A stretch of DNA of 7,312 nt from Candidatus Hodarchaeota archaeon (GCA_016839665.1 JAEOTU010000105.1:1-7312); one strand, 5' to 3'; counted from the first letter of the stretch, positions 1 through 7,003 are shown. The notes: generated by a model from the letters alone, not told the origin. Numbers and translations: made by a program.

Positions 1-2
1 AT

Positions 3-617
3 GTTGACCCAACTAAGTTGACACAATTCTATTTTTCTGTTAGTGATTCACTGAAATTTTCCTTGCTTGTACATCTTTTAAAACAAAATAAGAGCAATGA
101 TCTTTCAATGATATTCTGTAATACCCGACGATATACCGATTTTGTTGCTAAAAACTTAAATAATTCAGGAATCAAGGCTATAGCACTCCATGGAGGTCTT
201 TCTCAGTATGAGCGGACCAAACGATTCAACAACTTTCAAACACGAAGGATTAAAGTGCTAGTTGCTACCGATGTGGCAGCAAGAGGGTTAGATATTCAAG
301 GTGTTACACGTATCTACAATTATGACCTTCCTGACAGCCGAAAAGCGTACATCCACCGTATAGGAAGAACTGCAAGAGCAGGAAAAGCAGGGAAAGCGCT
401 GACGTTAGTATCACAAAGAGACAACGAAAAATCCTTTCATTTATTTAGAGGCTATGAAAATACTATCCAAAAACAGAAAACTCCTCAGGTTGAAAGGATT
501 CAGGTCGAAAGAAAGAAAAGTTATTCTTCGAATAGGAGAACTAACTCTCGATCTAATAATTCTCGATCTAATAAACGGATTTATCCTAATAATCATGCTT
601 CTAGGTATTCCTTTTAG
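3..617 (+). CDS. DEAD-box RNA helicase, C-terminal part (5' end cut by window edge)
   Basis: An ATP-dependent RNA-unwinding enzyme of superfamily 2. Only the second RecA-like domain and the tail are present. The frame is open from base 3 with no start, so the ATPase half (Walker A, DEAD) lies outside the window; an in-frame TTG at 18 is internal to the domain and is not a believable start. In the 204 visible residues the motifs run in the family order: motif IV MIFCNTRR (about 36-43), LHGGLSQYER (63-72), motif V VATDVAARGLD (87-97) and motif VI YIHRIGRTARAG (116-127), including the arginine finger region. After about residue 150 comes a basic tail rich in Arg, Ser and Asn, as in many DEAD-box proteins that use a disordered tail to hold RNA. 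A role in ribosome assembly, RNA decay or cold adaptation is usual for the family but cannot be chosen here. The gene ends convergently, 101 bases from the next one. Confidence 0.95.
   Translation, partial: VDPTKLTQFYFSVSDSLKFSLLVHLLKQNKSNDLSMIFCNTRRYTDFVAKNLNNSGIKAIALHGGLSQYERTKRFNNFQTRRIKVLVATDVAARGLDIQGVTRIYNYDLPDSRKAYIHRIGRTARAGKAGKALTLVSQRDNEKSFHLFRGYENTIQKQKTPQVERIQVERKKSYSSNRRTNSRSNNSRSNKRIYPNNHASRYSF
543..572 (+). repeat. 15-base in-frame tandem duplication in the helicase tail
   Basis: Two adjacent 15-base units (543-557 and 558-572) differ at one base, AAC versus AAT, and each encodes Asn-Ser-Arg-Ser-Asn. They lie in the basic low-complexity tail of the helicase. The likely origin is a recent slippage or duplication that lengthens an RNA-binding disordered segment without changing the frame. 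Confidence 0.8.
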
Positions 618-718
618 CTCGTTGTTCAAGAAATTGTTTTCCTCACATTTCAATCTCGACTCATTGGTCCAACCTAACTAGCAGTTTCAGTTTCTCTACA
701 TTTAATCTCGCGATTGTT

Positions 719-2227
719 TCAAAGTGACTCCTTTATTGAGTTTCTTGGCAGTGCAGATTGAATGAAACTAGCTAGATCCTTTTTTAGCTTCGCCAGCGAA
801 GGAGAATGTAAATACATCATATGTCCTGCATCATAGTATGCCATCGAAATATTCTCCTGCAAGCTGGAGTCCAGTCCAAGATGATTAAACGTATATTGTG
901 TGGCAAAGAAAGGTGTGGCTAAATCAAAATAACCATTGCCTACAAATACCTTCAGAAAACGGTTGATACTCATGGCTTCTCGCAAGGTCTCTGCTACATT
1001 TAGATATTGGTTCTGGGAGTCCTCATATTTCCATTTTTTATAAATTGGTGTCAATATCTCATAAGGTAGGTCGCTTTCAAAGTTTAAGTCTCGACGAACA
1101 TAATCATTCAAAGTAGCAGTATAGGGACCTTGAATAACAGCGTAGCTAGGGTCATAATCAACCTCGGCTCCAGTGTCATCTCTATCAATACCTGTAAAGC
1201 GACTATCTAAGCGGCCTACTGTTCGATGTTGATCTCTCAGTAATTCCTTAACAAATCGGTAAATGTCAATGCGCAGATTGGCCCCCTCAATATATTTCTC
1301 AGATAATCCAGTGTATCTTGCCAATTTTTTGATGACGCTGAATCGTTCCTCACCAGATAATGTATCACCTTTCATTAAAGCTAGTGTATACTCTGTTAAT
1401 ACAAATTCGGTGACTTCTGTAAGTGTTTGTTGTAGGTCTACCTGTAAATCTTTTGGAAGTCGTTTATGGTACCATGCGGTCGCTGCGTACGTTGGTAAGA
1501 AAAGGATACTAGGTAAATCATTACCAGGGGAAAAACGAGATGCCTGAAAATTAAGAACTGAGGAAACAAACATTATTCCATTGAGATACATTCCCAACTC
1601 TTTTTGCAAATGGCCAGCTAATCCAGCTGCTCGTGTTGTCCCATAACTTTCACCGATTAGAAATTTGGGTGAAGCCCAGCGTTTAAAACGCGAGGAATAC
1701 AAACGTATAAATTCTGCAACAGATTTAATGTCTTTTTTGAATTCATGGAATTGCTTGTCTTTTTCCCCAGGAACAGCACGTGAATACCCTGTGCTAACAG
1801 GATCGATAAAGACCAGATCAGTAATATCCAGCACTGAAAACTCATTATTAACCAACTGATATGGAGGGGGAACGGGTTGTGCGTTGTTCTCTGCAATTAC
1901 TCGACGTGGGCCCAAAACACCAAGATGCAACCAAACTGAAGAGGAACCAGGTCCTCCATTAAAGGAGAAGGTTAATGGTCTTTTTTCCACTTCAGCAACA
2001 TCATCTCGAGTATAAGCAATGAAAAAAATGGAGGCTTTCGCTTGAGGTTCTTTTTTTTCTTCTTCTTCCTTGATGATAATGGTTCCTACTCTTACTGTAT
2101 AGGAAATCTCTTGTCCGTCAATTGTAACTTTATGTTTGGTTTCCACTAACTCTTCTTTTGGAACTGAAGGCTTTTTGTCATCTTTTTTCTTTTCGTCTTT
2201 TTTTTCATCTTTGATGTTTTCCGGCAT
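719..2227 (-). CDS. Serine carboxypeptidase-like peptidase, family S10 (COG2939-like), apparently non-secreted
   Basis: An alpha/beta-hydrolase-fold serine peptidase expected to remove C-terminal residues from peptides. In its 502 residues the S10 marks appear in order: the oxyanion-hole loop NGGPGSSS (90-97), IDPVSTGYS (141-149), the nucleophile in GESYG (Ser194), the acid in NGYFDLATP (probably Asp435) and the base in DAGHMMY (His469). The length fits the family. The start is well fixed: an in-frame TAG at 2237-2239 lies just upstream, so no earlier start can add a signal peptide. An AAGGA lies 12 bases before the ATG. The N-terminus (about 1-27) is a run of Lys, Glu and Asp with no hydrophobic segment, and another Glu/Lys run lies at 53-60. 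This points to a cytosolic protein, unlike the secreted or lysosomal eukaryotic enzymes. The Trp and Glu that help bind the substrate carboxylate in yeast carboxypeptidase Y seem replaced (Ser88, and Val in LGVLGP), which I believe is usual for the prokaryotic branch. Substrate unknown. Confidence 0.93.
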   Translation of the reverse strand: MPENIKDEKKDEKKKDDKKPSVPKEELVETKHKVTIDGQEISYTVRVGTIIIKEEEEKKEPQAKASIFFIAYTRDDVAEVEKRPLTFSFNGGPGSSSVWLHLGVLGPRRVIAENNAQPVPPPYQLVNNEFSVLDITDLVFIDPVSTGYSRAVPGEKDKQFHEFKKDIKSVAEFIRLYSSRFKRWASPKFLIGESYGTTRAAGLAGHLQKELGMYLNGIMFVSSVLNFQASRFSPGNDLPSILFLPTYAATAWYHKRLPKDLQVDLQQTLTEVTEFVLTEYTLALMKGDTLSGEERFSVIKKLARYTGLSEKYIEGANLRIDIYRFVKELLRDQHRTVGRLDSRFTGIDRDDTGAEVDYDPSYAVIQGPYTATLNDYVRRDLNFESDLPYEILTPIYKKWKYEDSQNQYLNVAETLREAMSINRFLKVFVGNGYFDLATPFFATQYTFNHLGLDSSLQENISMAYYDAGHMMYLHSPSLAKLKKDLASFIQSALPRNSIKESL

Positions 2228-2318
2228 ATAAATCGTCTATCCTTTTTTTTAATGGGAATTAGTACTGATAGAATTAGTCCACTATTCGATCATTGGCTTA
2301 GATAATCTGTAATTTACA

Positions 2319-2329
2319 TTTTATTTAAA
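2319..2329 (-). promoter_or_regulatory. Possible TATA box for the S10 peptidase gene
   Basis: Read on the minus strand this is TTTAAATAAAA, about 90 bases before the ATG at 2227. If it acts as an archaeal TATA box, transcription would start near 2295 and leave a leader of roughly 65 bases. It is one of several AT-rich words in the region and no BRE is clear, so support is weak. Confidence 0.25.
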
Positions 2330-2356
2330 GAAATTATTAAAGATCTCTCCAATTAT

Positions 2357-2369
2357 GCTAATATATAGC
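2357..2369 (+). promoter_or_regulatory. Candidate TATA box inside a small inverted repeat, for the PLP enzyme/cyclodeaminase operon
   Basis: GCTAATATATAGC contains a TATATA core flanked by GCTA and TAGC arms that can pair. It lies about 100 bases before the ATG at 2470. An archaeal start about 25 bases downstream would fall near 2390, beside the GC-rich TCGCGA palindrome at 2384-2389, giving a leader of about 80 bases. A symmetrical TATA region could also be an operator. The assignment is by pattern and spacing only. Confidence 0.35.
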
Positions 2370-2453
2370 AAGAGAATTTTGCGTCGCGAAGTTGAAAGGT
2401 TTCATTAATTTCCATTCTCTAGAAATAATCGGTGCTCATTATCACTTAATGTT

Positions 2454-2459
2454 GGAGAG
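2454..2459 (+). promoter_or_regulatory. Ribosome binding site of the PLP enzyme gene
   Basis: GGAGAG lies 10 bases before the ATG at 2470 and supports that start. Confidence 0.6.
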
Positions 2460-2469
2460 TTAAGATTTC

Positions 2470-3939
2470 ATGAAAGCAAAACACAAATTTCATTGGTATC
2501 AAGAGATCTATGAAAATTTCCCTAGAATTCGGGAGGAAGCTCGTAAAACTGCGGTTGATATTGGTTTAAACAATGTCAAAAGCGAATCTTTTGGATTATA
2601 CCCTGGAAGTTCGTCGTGTCCTGGACCTTTACCTAATTATGTCCTAGAAGAAATAATCAATGCAAACAAAGAGGTTATTTCCGTAAGAAAGGTGGAGGAT
2701 GAATTAAGAAATGTCGTTAAAGATATTTATGGGGATGACTACGATTCTGCTGTAACCAACACCTGTGAAGCTGCAATACGAGTGGCCTTTGAAACACTGA
2801 TGACTCCCCCCATTTTGAGAAAAGGTGAGGCTTATCGGGCGAGATTTATTGCTCCTTATGGTGAGGACTCTGAATATTTAGCTGGATATGGAAGACCTTT
2901 TCCTCCCAAATATAAAAATATATTAGTTGATCGTTCAGTAACGGGTGGAGAGCTTGCAGTAGAGTCCAAATGCCTTCCAAACCTTGATTCAGTTCTTGTG
3001 AAACTTGTAGGGACTAAATACGAAGTCCATGGAATCAAATCCAATCTTGTCCCACTGATGACAAAGACCAATGCACAAAAATCGATTGACAAAATCGAAC
3101 TGGTCGCAGAGCGGCATATTGAGCAACTATCAGGTTTTGCGTCTCTTGGATATGATTCTCCTGGATACGGTTATGGTGAAAAAGATCAGAATGGCATTCC
3201 CCTTCTTAAAAAGGGCATTGGAACCCTCGCTAAAGAATTTGATCTTCCGTACTTGATCGACGGAGGTGGAGGGATGCCTGTAATTGGGCTTGGTCCAAAG
3301 GAAATAAGTGGAGATATAATGATGTGGAGCATGGATAAATCAGCTAGAGCTCCAATCTCTGGTCTTATCGTTGGACATGAGGAAGTTATGGTTCCAGTCC
3401 GGAAGGGATTAGGCTTTGGAGGCCAAAGATATGGAGATGTTACATCGCACGGAAAAGCAAGATACTCCTTGATGGACCCTGGACGAGACTCTGTTGTTGG
3501 TCTAACTGCTGTTTTAAAGATGCTTCGTGACAATCCTGAGAAGATAAAACGTCCAATTGATCAATATCATAATATAATTGTTGAAGAATTCAAATCATTT
3601 GAACCTAGTAGATTCAGAGAGAAATTAATTATCACTAAGAGCTATACTATGGGAGGAACTGAACTGAATTACGAACAAACATGGGATAATAACGAATTTG
3701 GGATTCCTATCTTTAATATGGAGGATATGTTTGCCAATACAAATCCAATGATTGTCGCACTTGAGGAAATGGGTGTAGGAACTGGAGCGACTATTTACAG
3801 CGGTAATATGTTCTTAACTCCTGGATTAGGAACGCTAGATGAAGAAGGAGAATTGATCAAAGAGAATGCAACATTAGCAGCACAAGCTCTGGTAAAATCG
3901 GTGGAAATTACATGTAAGTACGCTGGTTTATCTGATTAG
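2470..3939 (+). CDS. Fold-type I PLP-dependent enzyme, SelA/class V aminotransferase-like, substrate unknown
   Basis: A 489-residue PLP enzyme. The phosphate-binding loop is probably TNTCEAA (97-102), the aspartate that contacts the cofactor ring is Asp264 in YLIDGGGG (261-268), and the Schiff-base lysine is Lys290 in MWSMDKSARAP (285-295), followed by SGLIVG (297-302). The Asp-then-DK-x-x-x-x-P-x-SG-x-I-x-G arrangement recalls the L-seryl-tRNA(Sec) selenium transferase/DgaE group more than classical aminotransferases. The protein is somewhat longer than those, and its glycine- and tyrosine-rich stretch (227-236) and GLGFGGQRYGD (313-323) are not motifs I recognise. It is unlikely to be a true selenocysteine enzyme: no other Sec gene is nearby. 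Lyase, aminotransferase, decarboxylase or beta-replacement chemistry on an amino acid are all possible. The gene is first in an operon; the cyclodeaminase-family gene starts 27 bases after its stop, so the two probably handle the same metabolite. Confidence 0.8.
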   Translation: MKAKHKFHWYQEIYENFPRIREEARKTAVDIGLNNVKSESFGLYPGSSSCPGPLPNYVLEEIINANKEVISVRKVEDELRNVVKDIYGDDYDSAVTNTCEAAIRVAFETLMTPPILRKGEAYRARFIAPYGEDSEYLAGYGRPFPPKYKNILVDRSVTGGELAVESKCLPNLDSVLVKLVGTKYEVHGIKSNLVPLMTKTNAQKSIDKIELVAERHIEQLSGFASLGYDSPGYGYGEKDQNGIPLLKKGIGTLAKEFDLPYLIDGGGGMPVIGLGPKEISGDIMMWSMDKSARAPISGLIVGHEEVMVPVRKGLGFGGQRYGDVTSHGKARYSLMDPGRDSVVGLTAVLKMLRDNPEKIKRPIDQYHNIIVEEFKSFEPSRFREKLIITKSYTMGGTELNYEQTWDNNEFGIPIFNMEDMFANTNPMIVALEEMGVGTGATIYSGNMFLTPGLGTLDEEGELIKENATLAAQALVKSVEITCKYAGLSD

Positions 3940-3954
3940 TCTTATGGGATCCAT

Positions 3955-3959
3955 GAGGT
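3955..3959 (+). promoter_or_regulatory. Ribosome binding site of the ornithine cyclodeaminase-family gene
   Basis: GAGGT lies 7 bases before the ATG at 3967. Two nearby out-of-frame ATGs (3953 and 3960) make this site useful for choosing the start. It lies in the 27-base gap after the PLP enzyme stop, consistent with one transcript. Confidence 0.65.
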
Positions 3960-3966
3960 ATGAGAA

Positions 3967-4920
3967 ATGACGAAAATTGTTAGATTAAAACAGATTGAAG
4001 AGATTCTAAAGAATATTGACCCCATTCGAGAGATTGAGGAAGGATTTATAGCGTATTCACAAGGAAAAGTAGTAGTTCCACCTGTAGGAGAGATGATATT
4101 CAAAGACCCTCCTGGGGATTGCCACATAAAATATGGCTTCATAAAGGGAGGGGACTATTACGTAGTTAAAATCGCTCAGGGGTTTTATGATAACCATAAA
4201 ATTGGTTTACCTTCTATTAATGGACTTAACCTCTTATTCAGTCAAAAAACTGGAGAAATTATATGTATTTTACTTGATGAAGGACATTTGACCAATATAA
4301 GGACTGCTGCGGCTGGAGCAGTTGTCGCAAAATACTTGGCTCCGAAGACAGTGAATCGAATCGGAATTTATGGTTATGGAATACAAGGAAAATTGCAATT
4401 ACAATACTTGAAATCCGTTATTCCTTGTCGTGAGGCATTAGTCTGGGGAAGGCATCAAAGTGGTTTAGATCGATACAAACAAGACATGACAAATTCGGGG
4501 TTTAATATTCAAACCACATTGAATTCAGAAGATATTACTAGCACGTGCAATCTAATTATCACATGTACACCTTCTAAAAAACCTTTAATAACCGTAGAAG
4601 AAGTAAGAAAAGGAACTCACATAACAGCCATGGGATCAGATACACCTGAAAAAAAGGAATTAGATCCTGCTATTCTTCAGACAGCTGATCGAGTTATTGT
4701 TGATAGTATTTCTCAGGCAGCTTCACGTGGTGAGTGTTACCACGCTATGAAAGATGAGAAAATAACAAAGGACGATATGGTAGAGCTTGGTACAATGATA
4801 TCGAATAAAAACCTTCAACGATCAACTGATGATGAGATTACTGTCGCTGATTTAACTGGGGTTGCAGTACAAGACATTCAAATCTCAAAAGCTGTGTATG
4901 AAGGTTTTAAATCAATGTAA
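3967..4920 (+). CDS. Ornithine cyclodeaminase/mu-crystallin family NAD(P)-dependent enzyme
   Basis: A 317-residue member of a family that includes ornithine cyclodeaminase, archaeal alanine dehydrogenase, iminosuccinate reductase and ketimine (pyrroline/piperideine-carboxylate) reductases. The length is typical. Visible marks are HIKYG (Lys55), YVVKIAQGF (Lys68), the signature LTNIRTAAAG with Arg112 (108-117), the Rossmann nucleotide loop GIYGYGIQG (133-141), AMGSDTPEKKELD (221-233), whose Asp225 matches the catalytic Asp of ornithine cyclodeaminase, and DLTGVAVQD (295-303). The Arg that helps bind the substrate carboxylate in ornithine cyclodeaminase, normally just after the first Pro motif, seems absent from PPVGEMIF (38-45). 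The substrate may therefore differ from ornithine and I give no gene symbol. It is second in an operon with the PLP enzyme. Its stop lies only 11 bases from the end of the convergent thioredoxin gene. Confidence 0.92.
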   Translation: MTKIVRLKQIEEILKNIDPIREIEEGFIAYSQGKVVVPPVGEMIFKDPPGDCHIKYGFIKGGDYYVVKIAQGFYDNHKIGLPSINGLNLLFSQKTGEIICILLDEGHLTNIRTAAAGAVVAKYLAPKTVNRIGIYGYGIQGKLQLQYLKSVIPCREALVWGRHQSGLDRYKQDMTNSGFNIQTTLNSEDITSTCNLIITCTPSKKPLITVEEVRKGTHITAMGSDTPEKKELDPAILQTADRVIVDSISQAASRGECYHAMKDEKITKDDMVELGTMISNKNLQRSTDDEITVADLTGVAVQDIQISKAVYEGFKSM

Positions 4921-4931
4921 TGTACGAAATC

Positions 4932-5777
4932 TCAAGAATAGATTCTAAAGTCTGAACCACAATTAACACAAAATTTTGCATTCACCTCTCGTAATTGTCC
5001 ACATTTAGGACAGATGTCAGAGAAGGATCCTTCATGAGCTAAGGACATCTGGGCTTTCTGTTGATTGAAGGCAAGACTCGCTCTGTATAGTTCAGCTTTC
5101 TTTTTTTGTTGATGACGGACGTAAAACACAATACTGATGGAGAAAATTACCACAATCCCCATTCCAACGAGAATTACTCCAATAAACATAGTAAGAATGT
5201 CATTTGAAGACGTGCGCGATGGAAGGGGTTTTATTGGTACGAGTTCTAATTGATCTAATGTGTTGACTACCTCTTCAAAAACAAATCCTATTTCCGAATA
5301 AGCAACTGTTTGGTTCTTGTCAATAATATACATTGTAGGCACATATTCTGAACCATAATTACTATCGATAACGCTATTGCTGTCCAGTGCAACTAACCAC
5401 TCCATCTCGTGCTCAAGGATAAAATCTCTCAATTGTTCTACGCTTTCACTTGTATCAAGGTCAATGGAGATAATTATCAGATCTTCTGTTGAATAGCTTT
5501 GGTGAATGTCTCTTATTCTTGGAATTGCTTGAACACAAGCACCACACCACGTTGTGAAAAGGTCCAGAATAACAGTTTTTCCTGCAAAATCAGTTAACGA
5601 AAAGGTTTGACTTGTTGTAATATCAGTTAAATTGAAATTTGGTGCAGTAGAACCAGATGGAAGTTGTGAGAGATTAGTAATGCTTTTTGGGCTAGAAAAT
5701 ACAGGTCTTGTATTGATAAAGATCATCACAGACAATATTGTTATTAATAGCAGTCTAGTTTTCTTTTTCTTGGTCAT
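4932..5777 (-). CDS. Membrane-anchored TlpA-like thioredoxin with C-terminal zinc ribbon
   Basis: A 281-residue protein with an unusual layout. An N-terminal KKKK followed by a hydrophobic stretch (about 9-21) forms a signal peptide or anchor. An AhpC/TlpA-type thioredoxin domain (about 37-180) has TTWCGAC with active cysteines Cys78 and Cys81 and the cis-proline loop YVPTMY (Pro147). One membrane helix follows (about 194-220), then a Lys-rich stretch (224-228), and the protein ends in a zinc ribbon, CPKC (Cys256, Cys259) and CVNC (Cys270, Cys273). By the positive-inside rule the thioredoxin faces outward and the ribbon faces the cytosol. It is probably a thiol-disulfide reductase or oxidase for extracytoplasmic proteins. 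I chose the ATG at 5777 because GAAGG lies 8 bases upstream; a TTG at 5780 would add one residue. No CcdA- or DsbD-like electron donor is visible in the window. The upstream region is shared with the divergent aminotransferase. Confidence 0.9.
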   Translation of the reverse strand: MTKKKKTRLLLITILSVMIFINTRPVFSSPKSITNLSQLPSGSTAPNFNLTDITTSQTFSLTDFAGKTVILDLFTTWCGACVQAIPRIRDIHQSYSTEDLIIISIDLDTSESVEQLRDFILEHEMEWLVALDSNSVIDSNYGSEYVPTMYIIDKNQTVAYSEIGFVFEEVVNTLDQLELVPIKPLPSRTSSNDILTMFIGVILVGMGIVVIFSISIVFYVRHQQKKKAELYRASLAFNQQKAQMSLAHEGSFSDICPKCGQLREVNAKFCVNCGSDFRIYS

Positions 5778-5785
5778 CAACCCAA

Positions 5786-5790
5786 CCTTC
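5786..5790 (-). promoter_or_regulatory. Ribosome binding site deciding the thioredoxin start
   Basis: GAAGG on the minus strand is 8 bases from the ATG at 5777 but only 5 from the TTG at 5780, favouring the ATG. Confidence 0.55.
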
Positions 5791-5810
5791 TACTAATTCA
5801 ACTAATAACA

Positions 5811-5824
5811 AATTTAATTTATGT
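5811..5824. promoter_or_regulatory. AT-rich promoter region shared by thioredoxin and aminotransferase genes
   Basis: The 93-base gap between the divergent starts holds AATTTAATTTATGT, which reads as TATA-like on both strands. A start 25 bases to the right would give the aminotransferase a leader of about 25 bases, and one to the left would give the thioredoxin gene a similarly short leader. A second AT-rich word (5841-5856) could serve instead for the plus strand. Confidence 0.35.
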
Positions 5825-5870
5825 AACACTGTTGTTGACTCTTAAAAACATATTTTATGAGGAAAAATGA

Positions 5871-6989
5871 ATGAAGATTGAGACTTTTGAACTCGAAAGG
5901 AGACAGTCTATCTGGGAGAATGTGGTGAAATATAATTTAACTGAAAGTGGTGTACATCCATATTCTCTCACAGAGCTGCTTGATCAAGACGAAATAGAAA
6001 AATTACTGTCCATTCGACTTGGTTACGGTCAGACAAATGGATCAGTTGAGCTACGCGAGGCGATCAGCAATCTTTATCCTCGAACAGATCAAGACAATAT
6101 ATTAGTAACCAATGGTTCTGCAGAAGCGAATTTCATAGGAATATGGAGTAACCTAGAACCTAAGGATAAATTGGTCTTGATGCTTCCAAACTACATGCAA
6201 ATTTGGGGAATTGCACGATCCTTTGGAATTACTGTTACTCCATTTTATCTAAAGGAAGAGCTTAATTGGCAACCAGATGTTGAAAATTTAGAAAACCTAA
6301 TATCACCAAGGACGAAAATGATAGCTGTTTGTAATCCGAATAATCCAACAGGCGCTATCCTTGATGAAGAAGCAATGGCAGAGATAGTACGTTTAGCAAA
6401 AGAATCAGATGCCTGGATTTTCTCGGACGAAATATACAGGGGAGCTGAACTAAATGGCAACGAAACCCCAAGTTTTTGGGGTCTTTACGATAAAGTCATC
6501 ATCAGTTGTGGTCTTTCGAAAGCGTATGCTCTTCCTGGATTACGAATTGGTTGGTTGGTCGGCCCCAAAGAAACCATTGAGAAAGCATGGTCATATCACG
6601 ATTATACGTCAATTACTACGAGCATTCTTAGCAATCGAATCGCTACTTTAGCTCTGCAACCTGACGTGCGGAAGAAGATTTTAAACCGTAATCGATCAAT
6701 GCTGAGGGAGAACTTAGTTTTATTAACCAATTGGGTTAAAAAACAACACCCTCTCTTCCAATTCCACAAGCCGCAGGCCGCAGGGGTTGCATTTTTGAAG
6801 TATAATATGGATATCAATTCAACAGAACTAACCACCCGATTACGGGAGGAGAAAAGTGTGTTTATTGTTGCTGGAGATTGTTTTGGAATGGATAGGTTTG
6901 TTCGAATAGGCATAGGATCAGAGAAGGATTATCTCCTAGCTGGTTTAGATCTTATTGACGAATTTTTAGAGGAGTTTAAGCAAAGCTAA
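5871..6989 (+). CDS. Class I/II (fold-type I) PLP-dependent aminotransferase
   Basis: A complete 372-residue aminotransferase of the aspartate aminotransferase fold, probably cytosolic. The family marks are clear: GYGQTNGSVELR (51-62), the phosphate loop GSAEAN (82-87), NPNNPTG (155-161), SDEIYRG with Asp186 and Tyr189, the PLP lysine Lys217 in SCGLSKAYALPGLRIGW (212-228), and the substrate-carboxylate arginine Arg345 in RFVRIGIGS. GAGGA lies 7 bases before the ATG at 5871, while an upstream ATG at 5867 runs into a stop within five codons. The N-terminal ESGVHPYSLTELL (25-37) resembles the start of capreomycidine synthase-type aminotransferases (VioD) as I remember them; this is a weak hint at an unusual amino-acid substrate, since the subgroup is wide and mostly uncharacterised. 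It runs convergent with the zinc-protein gene and is not in the same operon as the other PLP enzyme. Confidence 0.93.
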   Translation: MKIETFELERRQSIWENVVKYNLTESGVHPYSLTELLDQDEIEKLLSIRLGYGQTNGSVELREAISNLYPRTDQDNILVTNGSAEANFIGIWSNLEPKDKLVLMLPNYMQIWGIARSFGITVTPFYLKEELNWQPDVENLENLISPRTKMIAVCNPNNPTGAILDEEAMAEIVRLAKESDAWIFSDEIYRGAELNGNETPSFWGLYDKVIISCGLSKAYALPGLRIGWLVGPKETIEKAWSYHDYTSITTSILSNRIATLALQPDVRKKILNRNRSMLRENLVLLTNWVKKQHPLFQFHKPQAAGVAFLKYNMDINSTELTTRLREEKSVFIVAGDCFGMDRFVRIGIGSEKDYLLAGLDLIDEFLEEFKQS

Positions 6990-7003
6990 GTTGCTTGAAA
7001 CCA

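Noticed and set aside
454..681. Open frame overlapping the helicase tail in another phase
   Set aside because: It overlaps a firm gene, has no family motif and lies in low-complexity sequence, so it is a shadow frame.
645..711. Near-repeat ACATTT(C)AATCTCG at 645-658 and 698-710 in the gap between the helicase and peptidase genes
   Set aside because: Only two short imperfect copies in AT-rich DNA, with no further units or flanking mobile-element features; chance is likely.
2037..2225. Poly-T runs as possible terminators
   Set aside because: On the coding (minus) strand these are Lys and Glu codons of the charged N-terminal part of the S10 peptidase.
3186..3533. 115-codon open frame antisense to the PLP enzyme
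   Set aside because: Its composition mirrors the opposite strand (Pro- and Ser-rich), it has no recognisable domain, and the sense frame carries clear cofactor motifs.
2470..3939. Genuine selenocysteine synthase (SelA)
   Set aside because: No tRNA-Sec, SelB, SelD or in-frame UGA was seen, archaea generally use another route to Sec, and the neighbour is an amino-acid dehydrogenase-family gene.
6465..6482. Perfect 7-base stem (ACCCCAA/TTGGGGT) with a 4-base loop, as in a terminator or RNA element
   Set aside because: It lies in the middle of the intact aminotransferase reading frame, encoding a stretch near Pro-Ser-Phe-Trp-Gly, and no poly-T tract follows it.
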